A model generated the notes under the pieces. The model was not told where the DNA came from, made no database searches, and saw nothing but the letters and a program-made list of their open reading frames with translations. From assembly GCF_001625305.1 (NCBI RefSeq), contig NW_017804353.1, forward strand, positions 5,466,999-5,530,998: a DNA stretch of 64,000 nucleotides, in the 5' to 3' direction. The position numbers and the translations under genes were made by a program. Source of the DNA: Branchiostoma belcheri. Taxonomy: Eukaryota > Chordata > Leptocardii > Amphioxiformes > Branchiostomatidae. Below, piece after piece: positions 48,001-56,780 of the stretch; position 1 is the stretch's first letter; each line of letters opens with the position of its first letter.

Positions 48001-48583
48001 GTATCCAAAGTCAGATAAATTATGTTTGCAACAGAAAGACAGAATTTAAATCTATGACAGCTGTTGTGGTTCAACTTCATTCGATCTGAAGGCTTCTAGC
48101 CATCTGAAAAATTGTCTGGCAGCAAAATGCAGGGAGGTGCAACATCATGTCATTTCAAGATGATCAAAATACACGTGATTTTTATGGCGTTTATAGAACT
48201 CTGACGAAAGCTTCATGGAGCTAACCAAAATGGTTGCACATATAAAATCCCACCCACTAAAAATCCAAACAAAGCTCACTACAAGGCCCGCCCCCACACA
48301 TGACGACTGACCGAGACGGCCCACAAAGACACAACGGGGCCAGATTTCCGGCTTCCTTCGTGGGGTAGAGGTCTACAAAATGCCCGTGAATGATCTGTTA
48401 GACTGTACAGTACAACTAAATTATGGTAACGATTAGCTGATGTCAGCGGCAGTGTCAACACTGTCCACCCGTGACGCCCGCAACAGGCAGCCCGCTTGTT
48501 TCCGGTCAAGACAGACGCTTATATCTCCGCTAAAATCACAAGCTTAGGCACAACGTTCTCACTCACTTCAGCCTGGACGCCAT
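27465..48583 (-). CDS. DENND1: DENND1 (connecdenn), DENN-domain Rab35 guanine-nucleotide exchange factor
   Basis: Complete gene, 26 coding exons, predicted 938 aa. Exons (- strand, 5' to 3'): 48583-48567, 46876-46812, 42424-42381, 42185-42133, 41938-41822, 41087-41018, 37428-37333, 36946-36893, 36439-36378, 36167-36119, 35843-35794, 35597-35547, 35263-35218, 34918-34814, 34684-34559, 34273-34172, 33998-33908, 33725-33646, 33345-33313, 33029-32961, 32716-32576, 32179-32070, 31429-31361, 30223-30122, 28639-28549, 28388-27465. Every junction has GT/AG and matching phase. DENN domain in residues 1 to about 437, then a clathrin/AP-2-type tail. Known: activates Rab35 on clathrin-coated and recycling endosomal membranes. 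Vertebrates have DENND1A, B and C; this is probably the single pre-duplication orthologue. Confidence 0.95.
28640..32069 (-). other. DENND1 introns around exons 23-25
   Basis: Besides exons 31361-31429 and 30122-30223, the introns hold a diverged direct repeat (about 29876-29926 and 29994-30040) and a long inverted repeat (30956-30993 with 31071-31108). No further exon supported. Confidence 0.5.
30956..31108. repeat. Inverted repeat, 38-bp arms
   Basis: Arms 30956-30993 and 31071-31108 are complementary with few mismatches (ggtcactttgaaattggaaa against its complement), loop 77 bp. Similarity extends weakly outward. Probably a small non-autonomous element in a DENND1 intron. Confidence 0.55.
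33313..34684 (-). CDS. DENND1: DENND1 exons 15-19: dDENN part
   Basis: Residues 294-437. [20 protein letters not shown] (34684-34559), [11 protein letters not shown], then [20 protein letters not shown] (33998-33908), a hallmark of DENND1 proteins. A 33-bp exon (33345-33313) encodes [11 protein letters not shown], matching the family's short linker after the dDENN. Confidence 0.93.
34814..37428 (-). CDS. DENND1: DENND1 exons 7-14: cDENN part
   Basis: Residues 123-293. Contains LPSIPEN then [19 protein letters not shown] (36439-36378), [16 protein letters not shown] (36167-36119), [20 protein letters not shown] (spanning 35843-35547), [16 protein letters not shown], and [20 protein letters not shown] (34918-34814). 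These core elements contact the Rab in the DENN fold (family knowledge). Exons are short (46-105 bp), with phases 0 and 2. Confidence 0.95.
37429..41017 (-). other. DENND1 intron 6 (3.6 kb)
   Basis: No conserved DENN exon is missing here, since exons 6 and 7 join in phase 0. A possible 33-bp phase-0 micro-exon at 38712-38680 is reported separately. Confidence 0.55.
38680..38712 (-). CDS. DENND1: Possible alternative micro-exon of DENND1
   Basis: On the - strand, acceptor gtacttcag and donor gtgagt bracket 33 bp reading [11 protein letters not shown]. Phase 0-0 within the phase-0 intron 6, so inclusion would add 11 residues without a frame change. Vertebrate family members do not need it; may be a cryptic site. 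Confidence 0.25.
41018..48583 (-). CDS. DENND1: DENND1 exons 1-6: uDENN part
   Basis: Residues 1-122. Start [19 protein letters not shown] matches the family N-terminus; the ATG is 48583-48581. Next come KFCFPLDIG and [18 protein letters not shown] (41938-41822), the strongest uDENN signature, then [14 protein letters not shown] (41087-41018). The 4.4-kb intron 2 (42425-46811) and the 1.7-kb intron 1 hold no other exon I can support. Confidence 0.93.
41366..41604. mobile_element. piggyBac-like MITE with TTAA target sites
   Basis: TTAA (41362-41365), then CCCTTGTCCTGC; right end GCAGGACAAGGG followed by TTAA (41605-41608). Perfect 12-bp terminal inverted repeats starting with CCC and TTAA duplication are piggyBac hallmarks (family knowledge). 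239 bp, no coding capacity, in DENND1 intron 5 between exons 5 and 6. Confidence 0.7.
42425..46811 (-). other. DENND1 intron 2 (4.4 kb)
   Basis: No exon supported. Holds a 51-bp tandem duplication (44610-44711) and a C homopolymer near 46648-46661. Confidence 0.5.
44610..44711. repeat. 51-bp tandem duplication
   Basis: 44610-44660 and 44661-44711 match with about three mismatches. Non-coding, inside DENND1 intron 2. Confidence 0.8.
46877..48566 (-). other. DENND1 intron 1
   Basis: Nothing coding. A perfect AGGTCA-A-AGGTCA direct repeat sits at 47248-47260. Confidence 0.5.
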
Positions 48584-48888
48584 GGCGGTTGAATCGCTGC
48601 TAACAGACGGTGTGTCGTGTTGAGGAGAGCGGTAGAAGAGGGCAGAGACGAGCGGAACCCAGCGCCCGTACTTTCACCCTGCTGCCGCCATCTTGTGACT
48701 TGTCAATCCCGCGGGGCATGCTGGGATAGGCACTTAAGGTTGACCTTTAACCTCCCCCAGTCTGCTTGGTCAGGAGGGCCACAGCAAATAAATTTTATTG
48801 ATCACATCCACCTCAGACTCCAAATCTAATGCGATAGGGCGAAAAAAACAAAGCGGGCCAAAGAAACAAGATTCTACATTTTCAAATT

Positions 48889-48976
48889 TTTATATCATAA
48901 AACTTGTTTTAACAAGTTTTATGATATAAATATAGGTATCATTTCTTGTTTAAAAACAAGAAATGATACCTATATT
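48889..48976. repeat. Two adjacent perfect hairpins
   Basis: Arms 48889-48908 / 48911-48930 (20 bp, 2-base loop) and 48929-48951 / 48954-48976 (about 23 bp, 2-base loop), both perfect. Almost no loop, so either cruciform-prone DNA or a fold-back repeat. Confidence 0.8.
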
Positions 48977-49373
48977 GTGCTAAGTTTCTGCCAACTATTA
49001 CAACATCCATTTCTCACTGAAACAACTTCGTAAAATAAATTGTTTTGATTCAGTGGGAGCATCACATATACACAACCACCATAACAAATAAAAGGCATGA
49101 AAAACATCACTGCATCAAAGTAAAAGACAAAACATATAAAATCAGAGCCTTGCCTTGTCTACTATAACTTTCAAGTAACTTATATACAAAAGAGGATTTT
49201 ACTTCAAGGTACTGACCATTAAAAATCGTCAATCGGCTTTAAATTTCTGCGTTCGATTTATAGAACCCAGACAGCGCGTTTCATTTTTTCGCGCCGCGGG
49301 GGTCACTTCGCAATGTTGCAACTTTCAACCACTGTTTCACGGGAAAGTTCATAAAACGAACAAATCAAGTTTT

Positions 49374-49463
49374 TAGCCTGGAAACCATTCGTGACCGCTT
49401 TGCCTTCAAGGCAGAGCGGAAGAACGGAGCGGAGACAAAGCGTTCACCGATGGGTTCCAGGCT
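49374..49463. mobile_element. 90-bp inverted-repeat element with 10-bp target duplication
   Basis: Arms of about 28 bp (49375-49402 and 49436-49463; AGCCTGGAA outward, four or so mismatches). Flanked by identical ATCAAGTTTT at 49364-49373 and 49464-49473. A 10-bp duplication points to a Mutator- or similar-type MITE (inference). Confidence 0.65.
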
Positions 49464-49860
49464 ATCAAGTTTTGTCATCACAAACAGACTTTCTGAAACC
49501 CTTCCAAAAGACTTAAACCATCTGGAGAAGCTAGAAAAGTGGGATTCATATGCAACTATACCAACGTCAGTATATAGGTTTGTATATTTACAGGAACCGG
49601 TTTCTCCTTCAAAAATTAGGTCACGAAAAATCGACCTGTTGAGCGAGATAGAGAAGCGCAGAACGGCTGCGCATAGAAGTCTGTGGTTCGACTGGGTAAG
49701 AAAGTAGTCTGCTCGGTTGGGTTGAACCAAAGGTTGGACAGGAAACATCTTGGCAATAGTCTTCCTGAAGTCCTTACTTAAAACGTCTTGTCACAAGCTG
49801 TTCCTTAGAAGCCATTTGTTGAAAGCCTCGGGGTGTGTCGAGAGGAACATTTGGCGCGGG

Positions 49861-52800
49861 ATGTCGATCCATCTGTTCAATGAAGCTGACCACGCTGAGC
49901 TGTATCAGAAGTTCCGCCCAACTTATGGTCCAGAGTTGGCGGAGAAAATAGTGAAGTTTGTAAAGGAAAAGGTAATGTTGGCTTTTCAGAGTTGTAACTT
50001 ATTATGAAGATGTGTGGTGGTGTATGAATGTTGTTATTTTTTATTGGAGGTTTCCGCAAAAAGTGTGGCTGTCTACTCAATTAAGGGGCGGGGTGCCCTA
50101 ATTCCGGACTAGTTTGAAAAATAATTGTTGCGGCGTTATGCATGGGTGCATATAGATACCCACAGGTATGGACAAAGATTTTGTGTTCTTAACGGTAAAT
50201 TCACAAAGTTCGGTCCAGTTCGCATGCTCCGACAACAGACAGTGAATTCAACACTTGTTTGGGGATTGTCGAGCATGTTAAAAATACAATTTTGATTTTG
50301 AAACAGCCGCTTTGGAGGAAGTCGCGTAATGGTAAAAAGAGGACTTGTTTTGGACAGAAAAACAGTTGTAGCTATAGATTGTTGTAGTAATAATTTGTAT
50401 CTTTTGAATACTAAACTCCTCAGATCGACCTGTGTTTCATACTAGGTCGGAATTGGGGAACTCCTATTGCAATAGAACGTTCCACTGGTAAAATGACCAA
50501 AAACCTGCCTTAAGTTAAGTTAAGTTTCGCGAACCATTACGCTTGGGTGCAACAAGCTTAAGGAGGTTCCTTGGTTCCCTCCGTTAGCCTTTCAGTGATG
50601 ATGAGCATCACCCCAATCAATTCAGGCAACTCAAAAGATGTACTAAAGTAGTCAGTGATGCCTAGAAGATGTATCTTCCATGTTATATCGAAAATTTAAA
50701 CATGGATCATTTTACTAATCAACACCTTAACACATATAACGATTTAATTTTCAAATGCCACTTGCTAAGATCTAACGTCAAGACCAAGACAAGAAGATTT
50801 CATTCTAGGCCATGCAGAGCTATCCTGCAGCAATACGTCAGTCTAGGAATTTGCCACTAGATTGCTTTAAATGGGTAAATTGGGATATTTGTCACCACAT
50901 CTTCCAGAAAACTCCACCTCTGGACCAAGCCGTTGACATCGGCTGTGGCTCCGGCCAGAGTACAGTCATCCTCGCACCACACTTCCAGCACGTCATCGGC
51001 ATCGATGTCAGCCAGTCGCAGGTTGCCACGGCAGCAGGACAAAACAAACTCAGCAATGTCCAATACAGGTACATATAGTGACGATATACACGTTCTTGAT
51101 TTCCTAATACCATTCTATGTTTATGTTTTTCACTTATAAGAAACAAGTTTGTCTGTTCGAAATCAAAAAGTGACTCCTATAGTTATACACGGAGAAAGTA
51201 ACTGAGAAGATGGTACAGAGCAAAGAGACAAGACTCAGACAGACAGACTAAGCTACAATGTAGTAAAATTTGCATTACCAACCATCGGAATACTCGGAAC
51301 AGCATTATCTATTGTTTGCTTGAATTCCAGAGTTGGCAGTGCCGAGCACATCCCTGTTCCAGACTCCAGCGTAGATCTGGTGACTTGTGGGACCTCAGCT
51401 CATTGGTTTGACTTCCCCAAGTTCCACAGAGAGGTGGACCGGGTACTGAAACCACATGGCTGTCTGGCTGTCTATACCTATAGCCAAAGCTCTCTCAGCT
51501 ACAAGGACGCTAATACTACTGAAGAACTGAATAGAATGTTCATGGAGGTGAGTCATGATCAGACACAAAAACATTATTACTGCTTTCTTATAAGAAAGAG
51601 TCCTGGCAGATACATGTTCAGACAGACAGCTCACACAGAGTACAGATGCTGTATGTAATGTTTACCTGAGTGCCTTCAAATAATCACAGACATGTTGATA
51701 CCTACTGGTTTGACTCCTAAAGAGATTTGGTGGACATAATGTATCTGTCAAAGAGAAACCCTGCACATACCCAAAGTTTTTTGTCGACGGAAGCCTAATG
51801 GTACAATATTGTATGTCCTGCCTGCCTAAGTGCCCAGGCCAGGTACTGGCCCCTTGCTCCCCTCCGTCAGGTTCCTCCAACCAGTTCTGTCAAGGGCGAT
51901 AGCCTCAGCTACACTTAGAAGAAAAAAAATTGTATGTAATTTGCAAGAATTCTAGGAATTGCACAGGAATTCTATCCACAGGCATGGAATGTCCACAGGA
52001 ATGTCTCACAGCTCTGGAATTTTGCTGACACACATTTATGCCCACCTTCCTACAGTGAAAGGTGGGCATAGATGTGTGAGCTAAATCCATAAAAAAAGTA
52101 TTTGTATTTTCCCATAGTTTGACAGTGGTCCCATTCATGACTGCTGGCATGAGAGGCGGTGGCTTGCTGCAAATAAATATCGAGATCTTCCAATGCCTTA
52201 TGAGGACAACATTAGGTAAGGTAATGCATAACTATTGAATTTGTTATTGTGATAAAATGCCATTTCTTTTTCTTCAATTTTCTTTTGTGATGACCAACCA
52301 TCTCTTTACTGCATCAATATGAGTTACATCCTGCCTGCAGACTATTCAAAGGGAAAGTAGGTACATACATTACTTCCTCTTTAATGTTTCCAAATGGGAT
52401 CTTATTAATATGTACATGTGATCTTTTCCCCCTCTAAGGGATGAGTCCATGTCTATAGAGATGGACTACACCCTGCCTGGGTACATAGGCTACCTGTCCA
52501 CATGGGCAATATACAGGGAGTTCTGTAAACGTAACCCTGAGGACAAGGGCGCCATTCTACAGGACCTACAACAGAGGTATGATAAAACACTACTAGTATG
52601 TCTTACTGGTATGTATTGATTTATTAGTGGTGGTGCTCATACATTTTGTATAAGCAAGTGCTTGAGTGTGGCACCACTATCATATATTGTATCTATTAAA
52701 TGTTGCAATAAAAAAGAACAATTTTAATTGGCTTACAACATGCTCTTTTCTTGGGTATACATGTATTGTTTGTATACTTCGTAATAAATTTATCAATATG

Positions 52801-52964
52801 CTAGACTGGAATATAAAATATGAACATTGCAGGTGAACACTCTGCTCCTCTATTCCTTCTCCAGGTTCTATGAAGCTGTAAGAACCACCAAACCAGCAGA
52901 GGAAGTGATCATACATGCATCTTATCCTGTTGTCTTACTCTTATCCAGGAAACCACAGATGTAG
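49861..52964 (+). CDS. SAM-dependent methyltransferase A (Methyltransf_11 type)
   Basis: Six exons: 49861-49971, 50908-51068, 51331-51547, 52118-52215, 52439-52576, 52865-52964; phases 0, 2, 0, 2, 2; 274 aa; stop TAG. Class I Rossmann fold: motif I VDIGCGSGQST, acidic GIDVSQ after beta-2, AEHIPVPDSSVDLVTCG, AHWFDF and DRVLKPHGCLAVYTY. Family: soluble small-molecule methyltransferases like yeast Tmt1 or Dictyostelium DDB_G0268948 (from memory; substrate here unknown). Start MSIHLFNEADHAELY is shared with B and C. The open frame continues 35 codons upstream but has ATA where B has ATG. Tandem duplicate of B. Confidence 0.9.
49972..50907 (+). other. Methyltransferase A intron 1
   Basis: No exon or repeat recognised. 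Confidence 0.5.
52029..52078. repeat. 20-bp-arm hairpin in methyltransferase A intron 3
   Basis: Arms 52029-52048 and 52059-52078, one mismatch, 10-base loop, 40 bp upstream of exon 4. The corresponding intron of copy B was not seen to contain it. Confidence 0.6.
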
Positions 52965-54167
52965 CAAACAGTATTATTGTCTTCGTTGAGAAGACTATAA
53001 CTTATAAGTATAAGATCATTTTGGACATGGTGTGGGTCAATGTTATAACTCGATTATTTCTTTTTTATTTTATTTTCGGTGTGTGGGTAGCTGTTGTTAA
53101 AATGTACTTCAAGTTCAAAAATGGGCCACCTGGCTTTTCCCAATCTAATTGTGGCTTTTTGTGCATTTGTCGATTGTATGTATGCAGCCTACGATTGTAT
53201 GTATGCAGCCTACGATTGTATGTATGCAGCCTAAGTCAAAAATATGTGAATGGATCTTAATCATTTTTAACGACTCATGATGTCATGTAAGAACAAAACA
53301 ACACTACCTGGGACAAGAAGAGAAATCTTGAACATGCTTCTATTATGACTCTGTATCTGTTCATAATGCTATACAAAAGAGAAACCTTGTCCTAACAATG
53401 TGAAATGTAATATTCCTTTATAACATATACATGTATTGAATGATAAGGTTAGATTGATAATACTTACGCTGGTAGAAATAGTTAGTTATTTAGTGTGTTA
53501 TTTGTCATACATTGTACCCAATGCAATTGTTGTACAATAAACCTTGACTTGACTTTGCCATTGAACTCCAGCGTTTTGGTAAAATTAAGGAGGTCTCCAC
53601 TTTGCCCCCCCCCCTTTAAAATGATTGTGAAAAAGTTGGTATTAAGTATATTCGAATTCTTTATCAACTAAAAGAATTGTACATTCATTTTCCTACCATG
53701 AACTTACTTGTAACACCGTATAGTTGAAGTTCAGGTTCAGACGCTACTAGTAACTTAATATAACCAGAAAGGATATAAATGACATAAATGATACAATGTC
53801 CTTGGTTTGTGGTAGGGAAGTCCTCCTCTCGTTGTAACTAAACCCAAACTAGCAGTAGCACAGTCAACATCATAAATATCACACACTGTCCCGGACATTC
53901 ATTTGTGGGGTAACGCGATCAGCTGATCTGTCACTAGAGACGCCGGGTGATTTCGTCATGTAACGTTAACCGGGAAGTACAACTTTTCACACACTCCTTG
54001 GGGCTTTATACCACACACACGTAGGTCACGTCATTCAGCTAGTAAATTATCAGGTTTCTCTTAGAATTAGTTCCAAAATATACACCACTTCAGGTAATTT
54101 CGTCAAATCAAGGACATCTGTGTATAATGTCCTTGGTCAAATATTGCACCGAAGGATCTTTTCTACC
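52965..54167. other. Spacer between methyltransferases A and B
   Basis: Contains three 21-bp tandem repeats (53171-53233). From about 53690 it resembles the region upstream of methyltransferase C (about 58310-58750), i.e. a copied C-type promoter. Confidence 0.55.
53171..53233. repeat. Three tandem copies of a 21-bp unit
   Basis: Unit cgattgtatgtatgcagcct plus one base, three perfect head-to-tail copies. Simple tandem repeat downstream of methyltransferase A. Confidence 0.85.
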
Positions 54168-54290
54168 ATGTCTGCCCATCTGCGGACCACACTGAGAGTA
54201 GAGTAGAGTAGAGGAGAGCTAGCGAGAGTAGTCGGCCCAAGTGGACCTCGGAGGTCGCCGAGAAAGTCGTGGCATTCGTCAAGGAAAAGG
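54168..54290 (+). pseudogene. Decayed copy of methyltransferase C exon 1
   Basis: Begins like C exon 1 (ATGTCTGCCCA) and ends like it (GCCGAGAAAGTCGTGGC..TTCGTCAAGGAAAAG). In the middle it has lost part of the exon and gained an agagtagagt-rich stretch with stops. The expected splice donor is replaced by a junction to DENND1-promoter-like sequence at 54292. Confidence 0.75.
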
Positions 54291-54291
54291 T

Positions 54292-54473
54292 GCGGTTGAA
54301 TCGCTGCTAACAGACGGTGTGTCGTGTTGAGGAGAGCGGTAGAAGAGGGCAGAGACGAGCGGAATAACCCAGCGCCCGTACTTTCACCCTGCTGCCGCCA
54401 TCTTGTGACTTGTCAATCCCGCGGGGCATGATGGGATGGCCACTTAAGGTTGACCTTTAACCTCCATCAGTTT
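54292..54473. repeat. Duplicate of the DENND1 upstream region (48585-48767)
   Basis: Nearly identical over about 180 bp, including the YY1-type motif (54394-54405). Starts at the position corresponding to the DENND1 start codon, without any DENND1 coding exon here, and leads into methyltransferase B. Confidence 0.85.
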
Positions 54474-54507
54474 GCTAGACCAAAGTTGGACAGGAAACAT
54501 CTTGGCA

Positions 54508-56780
54508 ATGGTCTTCCTGAAGTCCTTACTTAAAACATCTTGTCACAAGCTGTTCCTTAGAAGCCATTTGTTAAAAGCTACGGGGTGTGTCGAGAAGAAG
54601 ATTTGGCGCGGGATGTCGATCCATCTGTTCAATGAAGCTGACCACGCTGAGCTGTATCAGAAGTTCCGCCCAACTTATGGTCCAGAGTTGGCGGAGAAAA
54701 TAGTGACTTTTGTGAAGGAAAAGGTAGGACTTTTCAGAGTTGTAACTTGTATTGTGTTGTTTGAATGTTGGTATACGTTTGTCGAAACCACTTGTTATGG
54801 CAGAGTCTCACACAAGGATAGATTCACGGGACCCTAATTAATTCAGGCAACTAAAAAAATGTTACACTGTAGCGACAAGGCGATTTTATCTTAGTTTTCA
54901 TCTCACCTGTTATCACACCTTCCAGAAAACTCCACCTCTGGACCAAGCCGTTGACATCGGCTGTGGCTCCGGCCAGAGTACAGTCATCCTGGCACCACAC
55001 TTCCAGCACGTCATCGGCATCGATGTCAGCCAGTCGCAGGTTGCCACGGCAGCAGGACAAAACAAACTCAGTAATGTCCAATACAGGTACATACACCACT
55101 GACTTCTTGATCATATATTTTGTTGTTGTTCACTTCCTCAGAAACAAGTTACAAATGTTGGAAATCAAAGAGTGAAGTCGGTGAACCATTGCTCACAGTT
55201 ATATACCAAGAAAATAGCAGAGGATGGTACAGAGCAAAGAGACAAGACATACTGTAGATAGACAGACTTAACTATTTAGAACTAGAAAGGCCGACATTTG
55301 CTTGGGAGCAAATACAGCATATTTCAGTCCATCTCCTTCCCTCGCAAAGGTGAATATTTCATGCATTCCATGGTATGGACTGAAATGTAATTACGAACTA
55401 TTGAATACTGGTATACATTTAGCATTATCCATTGACATTGTTTGCTTGAATTGCAGAGTTGGCAGCGCCGAGCACATCCCTGTTCCAGACTCCAGCGTAG
55501 ATCTGGTGACTTGTGGGACCTCAGCTCATTGGTTTGACTTCCCCAAGTTCCACAGAGAGGTGGACCGGGTACTGAAACCACATGGCTGTCTGGCTATCTA
55601 TACCTACAGTATAAACTCTCTCAGCTACAAGGACGCTACTGAAGAACTGAATAGAATTTTTCACGAGGTGAGCGATGATCAATCATGAAGACATTGAAAA
55701 TAATGCATGGATGAATGATTATATACAAGTACATGTCTAATGTATTCTAATATTTCTTTTCAACTTCCTCTGGCTTCTTGGTAATTCTGATCCTATTGGG
55801 CAAATTTTGTAGCTATTCAGCATGTTTTTGTTTTTTTTTACTTCCCCAGTTTTATTACCACGGTCCCATTCGTGACTGCTGGCATGAGAAGCGGTGGCAT
55901 GTTGACGACGGATATCACAGTATTCCCATGCCTTATGAGGACAACGTCAGGTAAGGCCATGCTTTCCAGCAAGATCATTGAATTTGTTATTGTAATAAAA
56001 TCAGGCGATAAAATCACATTTCTTAGCAATGACCATGTTCTTACTGTATTAGATAAGTAAGATATATTTGATATACAATCTTCATGCAGGCCATTCCAAC
56101 TTCCAAGGGGGAAAGTATATGGGGTTTACGGAAAAACCCAAGTGCCTGCCAGCCAGGCTACCTGGCCTTTCCACCTGGCCTGGCTAGTACGTCAGGCTAC
56201 TCAGGTCCGTAAACCCGAAGCATATGATATGACTTGACATTTTCAAATGGACTGTCCCTAATGTATAATGTTTATGTTCCCTACCCATCTAGGGATGAGT
56301 CCATGTCTATAGAGATGGACTGCACTCTGCCTGGGTACATAGGCTACCTGTCCACATGGTCAGCATACAGGGAGTTCTGTAAACGTAACCCTGAGGACAA
56401 AGGTGCCATTCTACAGGACCTACAACAGAGGTACAATGAAACACTAGTGTTTCGTCTTGATTTATTGTTATTGACTAAAAAGTGCTTGAGTGCAGCACCA
56501 GTATGTATTGTATCTTTTAAATGCTGTGATTAAAAAACTTCCAGGTGTATGTATGTATGTGAGTATGAACTCTTTTCTCTCTTGGTTTGATCAATGTATG
56601 TCTGTCAAAATACTGAACTAGAAATATGAAATATGAACCTTGCAGATGCAATATGCTGATGTCCTCTATTCCTTCTCCAGGTTCTATGAGGCCATGAGAA
56701 CAACCATACCACCTGAGGAAGTGATCATACGTGCATCTTATCCTGTCGTCTTACTCTTGGCCAGGAAACCACAGATGTAG
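54508..56780 (+). CDS. SAM-dependent methyltransferase B, possibly with N-terminal extension
   Basis: Six exons: 54508-54723, 54926-55086, 55457-55667, 55850-55950, 56293-56430, 56681-56780; same splice phases as A. From the ATG at 54613 it is 273 aa; from the ATG at 54508 it gains 35 residues (MVFLKSLLKTSCHKLFLRSH...), basic, hydrophobic and nearly free of acids, like a mitochondrial presequence (inference). Motif I VDIGCGSGQST, AEHIPVPDSS and DRVLKPHGCLAIYTY are intact. Exon 3 is two codons shorter and exon 4 one codon longer than in A. Coding identity to A is high, indicating a recent tandem duplication. Its upstream region is a mosaic of DENND1-side promoter and a decayed C-type exon. Confidence 0.9.
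56122..56216. repeat. Small inverted repeat in methyltransferase B intron 4
   Basis: Perfect 11-bp arms gggtttacgga (56122-56132) and its complement (56206-56216), with CCAGGCTACCTGG-like internal palindromes. Possibly a tiny transposable element. Confidence 0.45.

Larger units (their letters stand above)
48584..49860. promoter_or_regulatory. Divergent promoter region, DENND1 (-) and methyltransferase A (+)
   Basis: GC-rich sequence directly upstream of the DENND1 ATG with a YY1-type GCCGCCATCTTG at 48684-48695 and an AGGTTA-A-AGGTCA-like repeat at 48741-48753. The + strand methyltransferase starts at 49861. The segment 48585-48767 is duplicated at 54292-54473. Two hairpins (48889-48976) and a 90-bp element (49374-49463) lie in the part absent from that copy. 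Confidence 0.5.

Noticed and set aside
49365..49748. Open frames on both strands upstream of methyltransferase A
   Set aside because: They overlap the 90-bp fold-back element, have no domain signature and conflict with each other.
53171..53233. Short direct repeats considered as a CRISPR-like array
   Set aside because: Units are head to tail with no spacers, in animal DNA; a simple tandem repeat.
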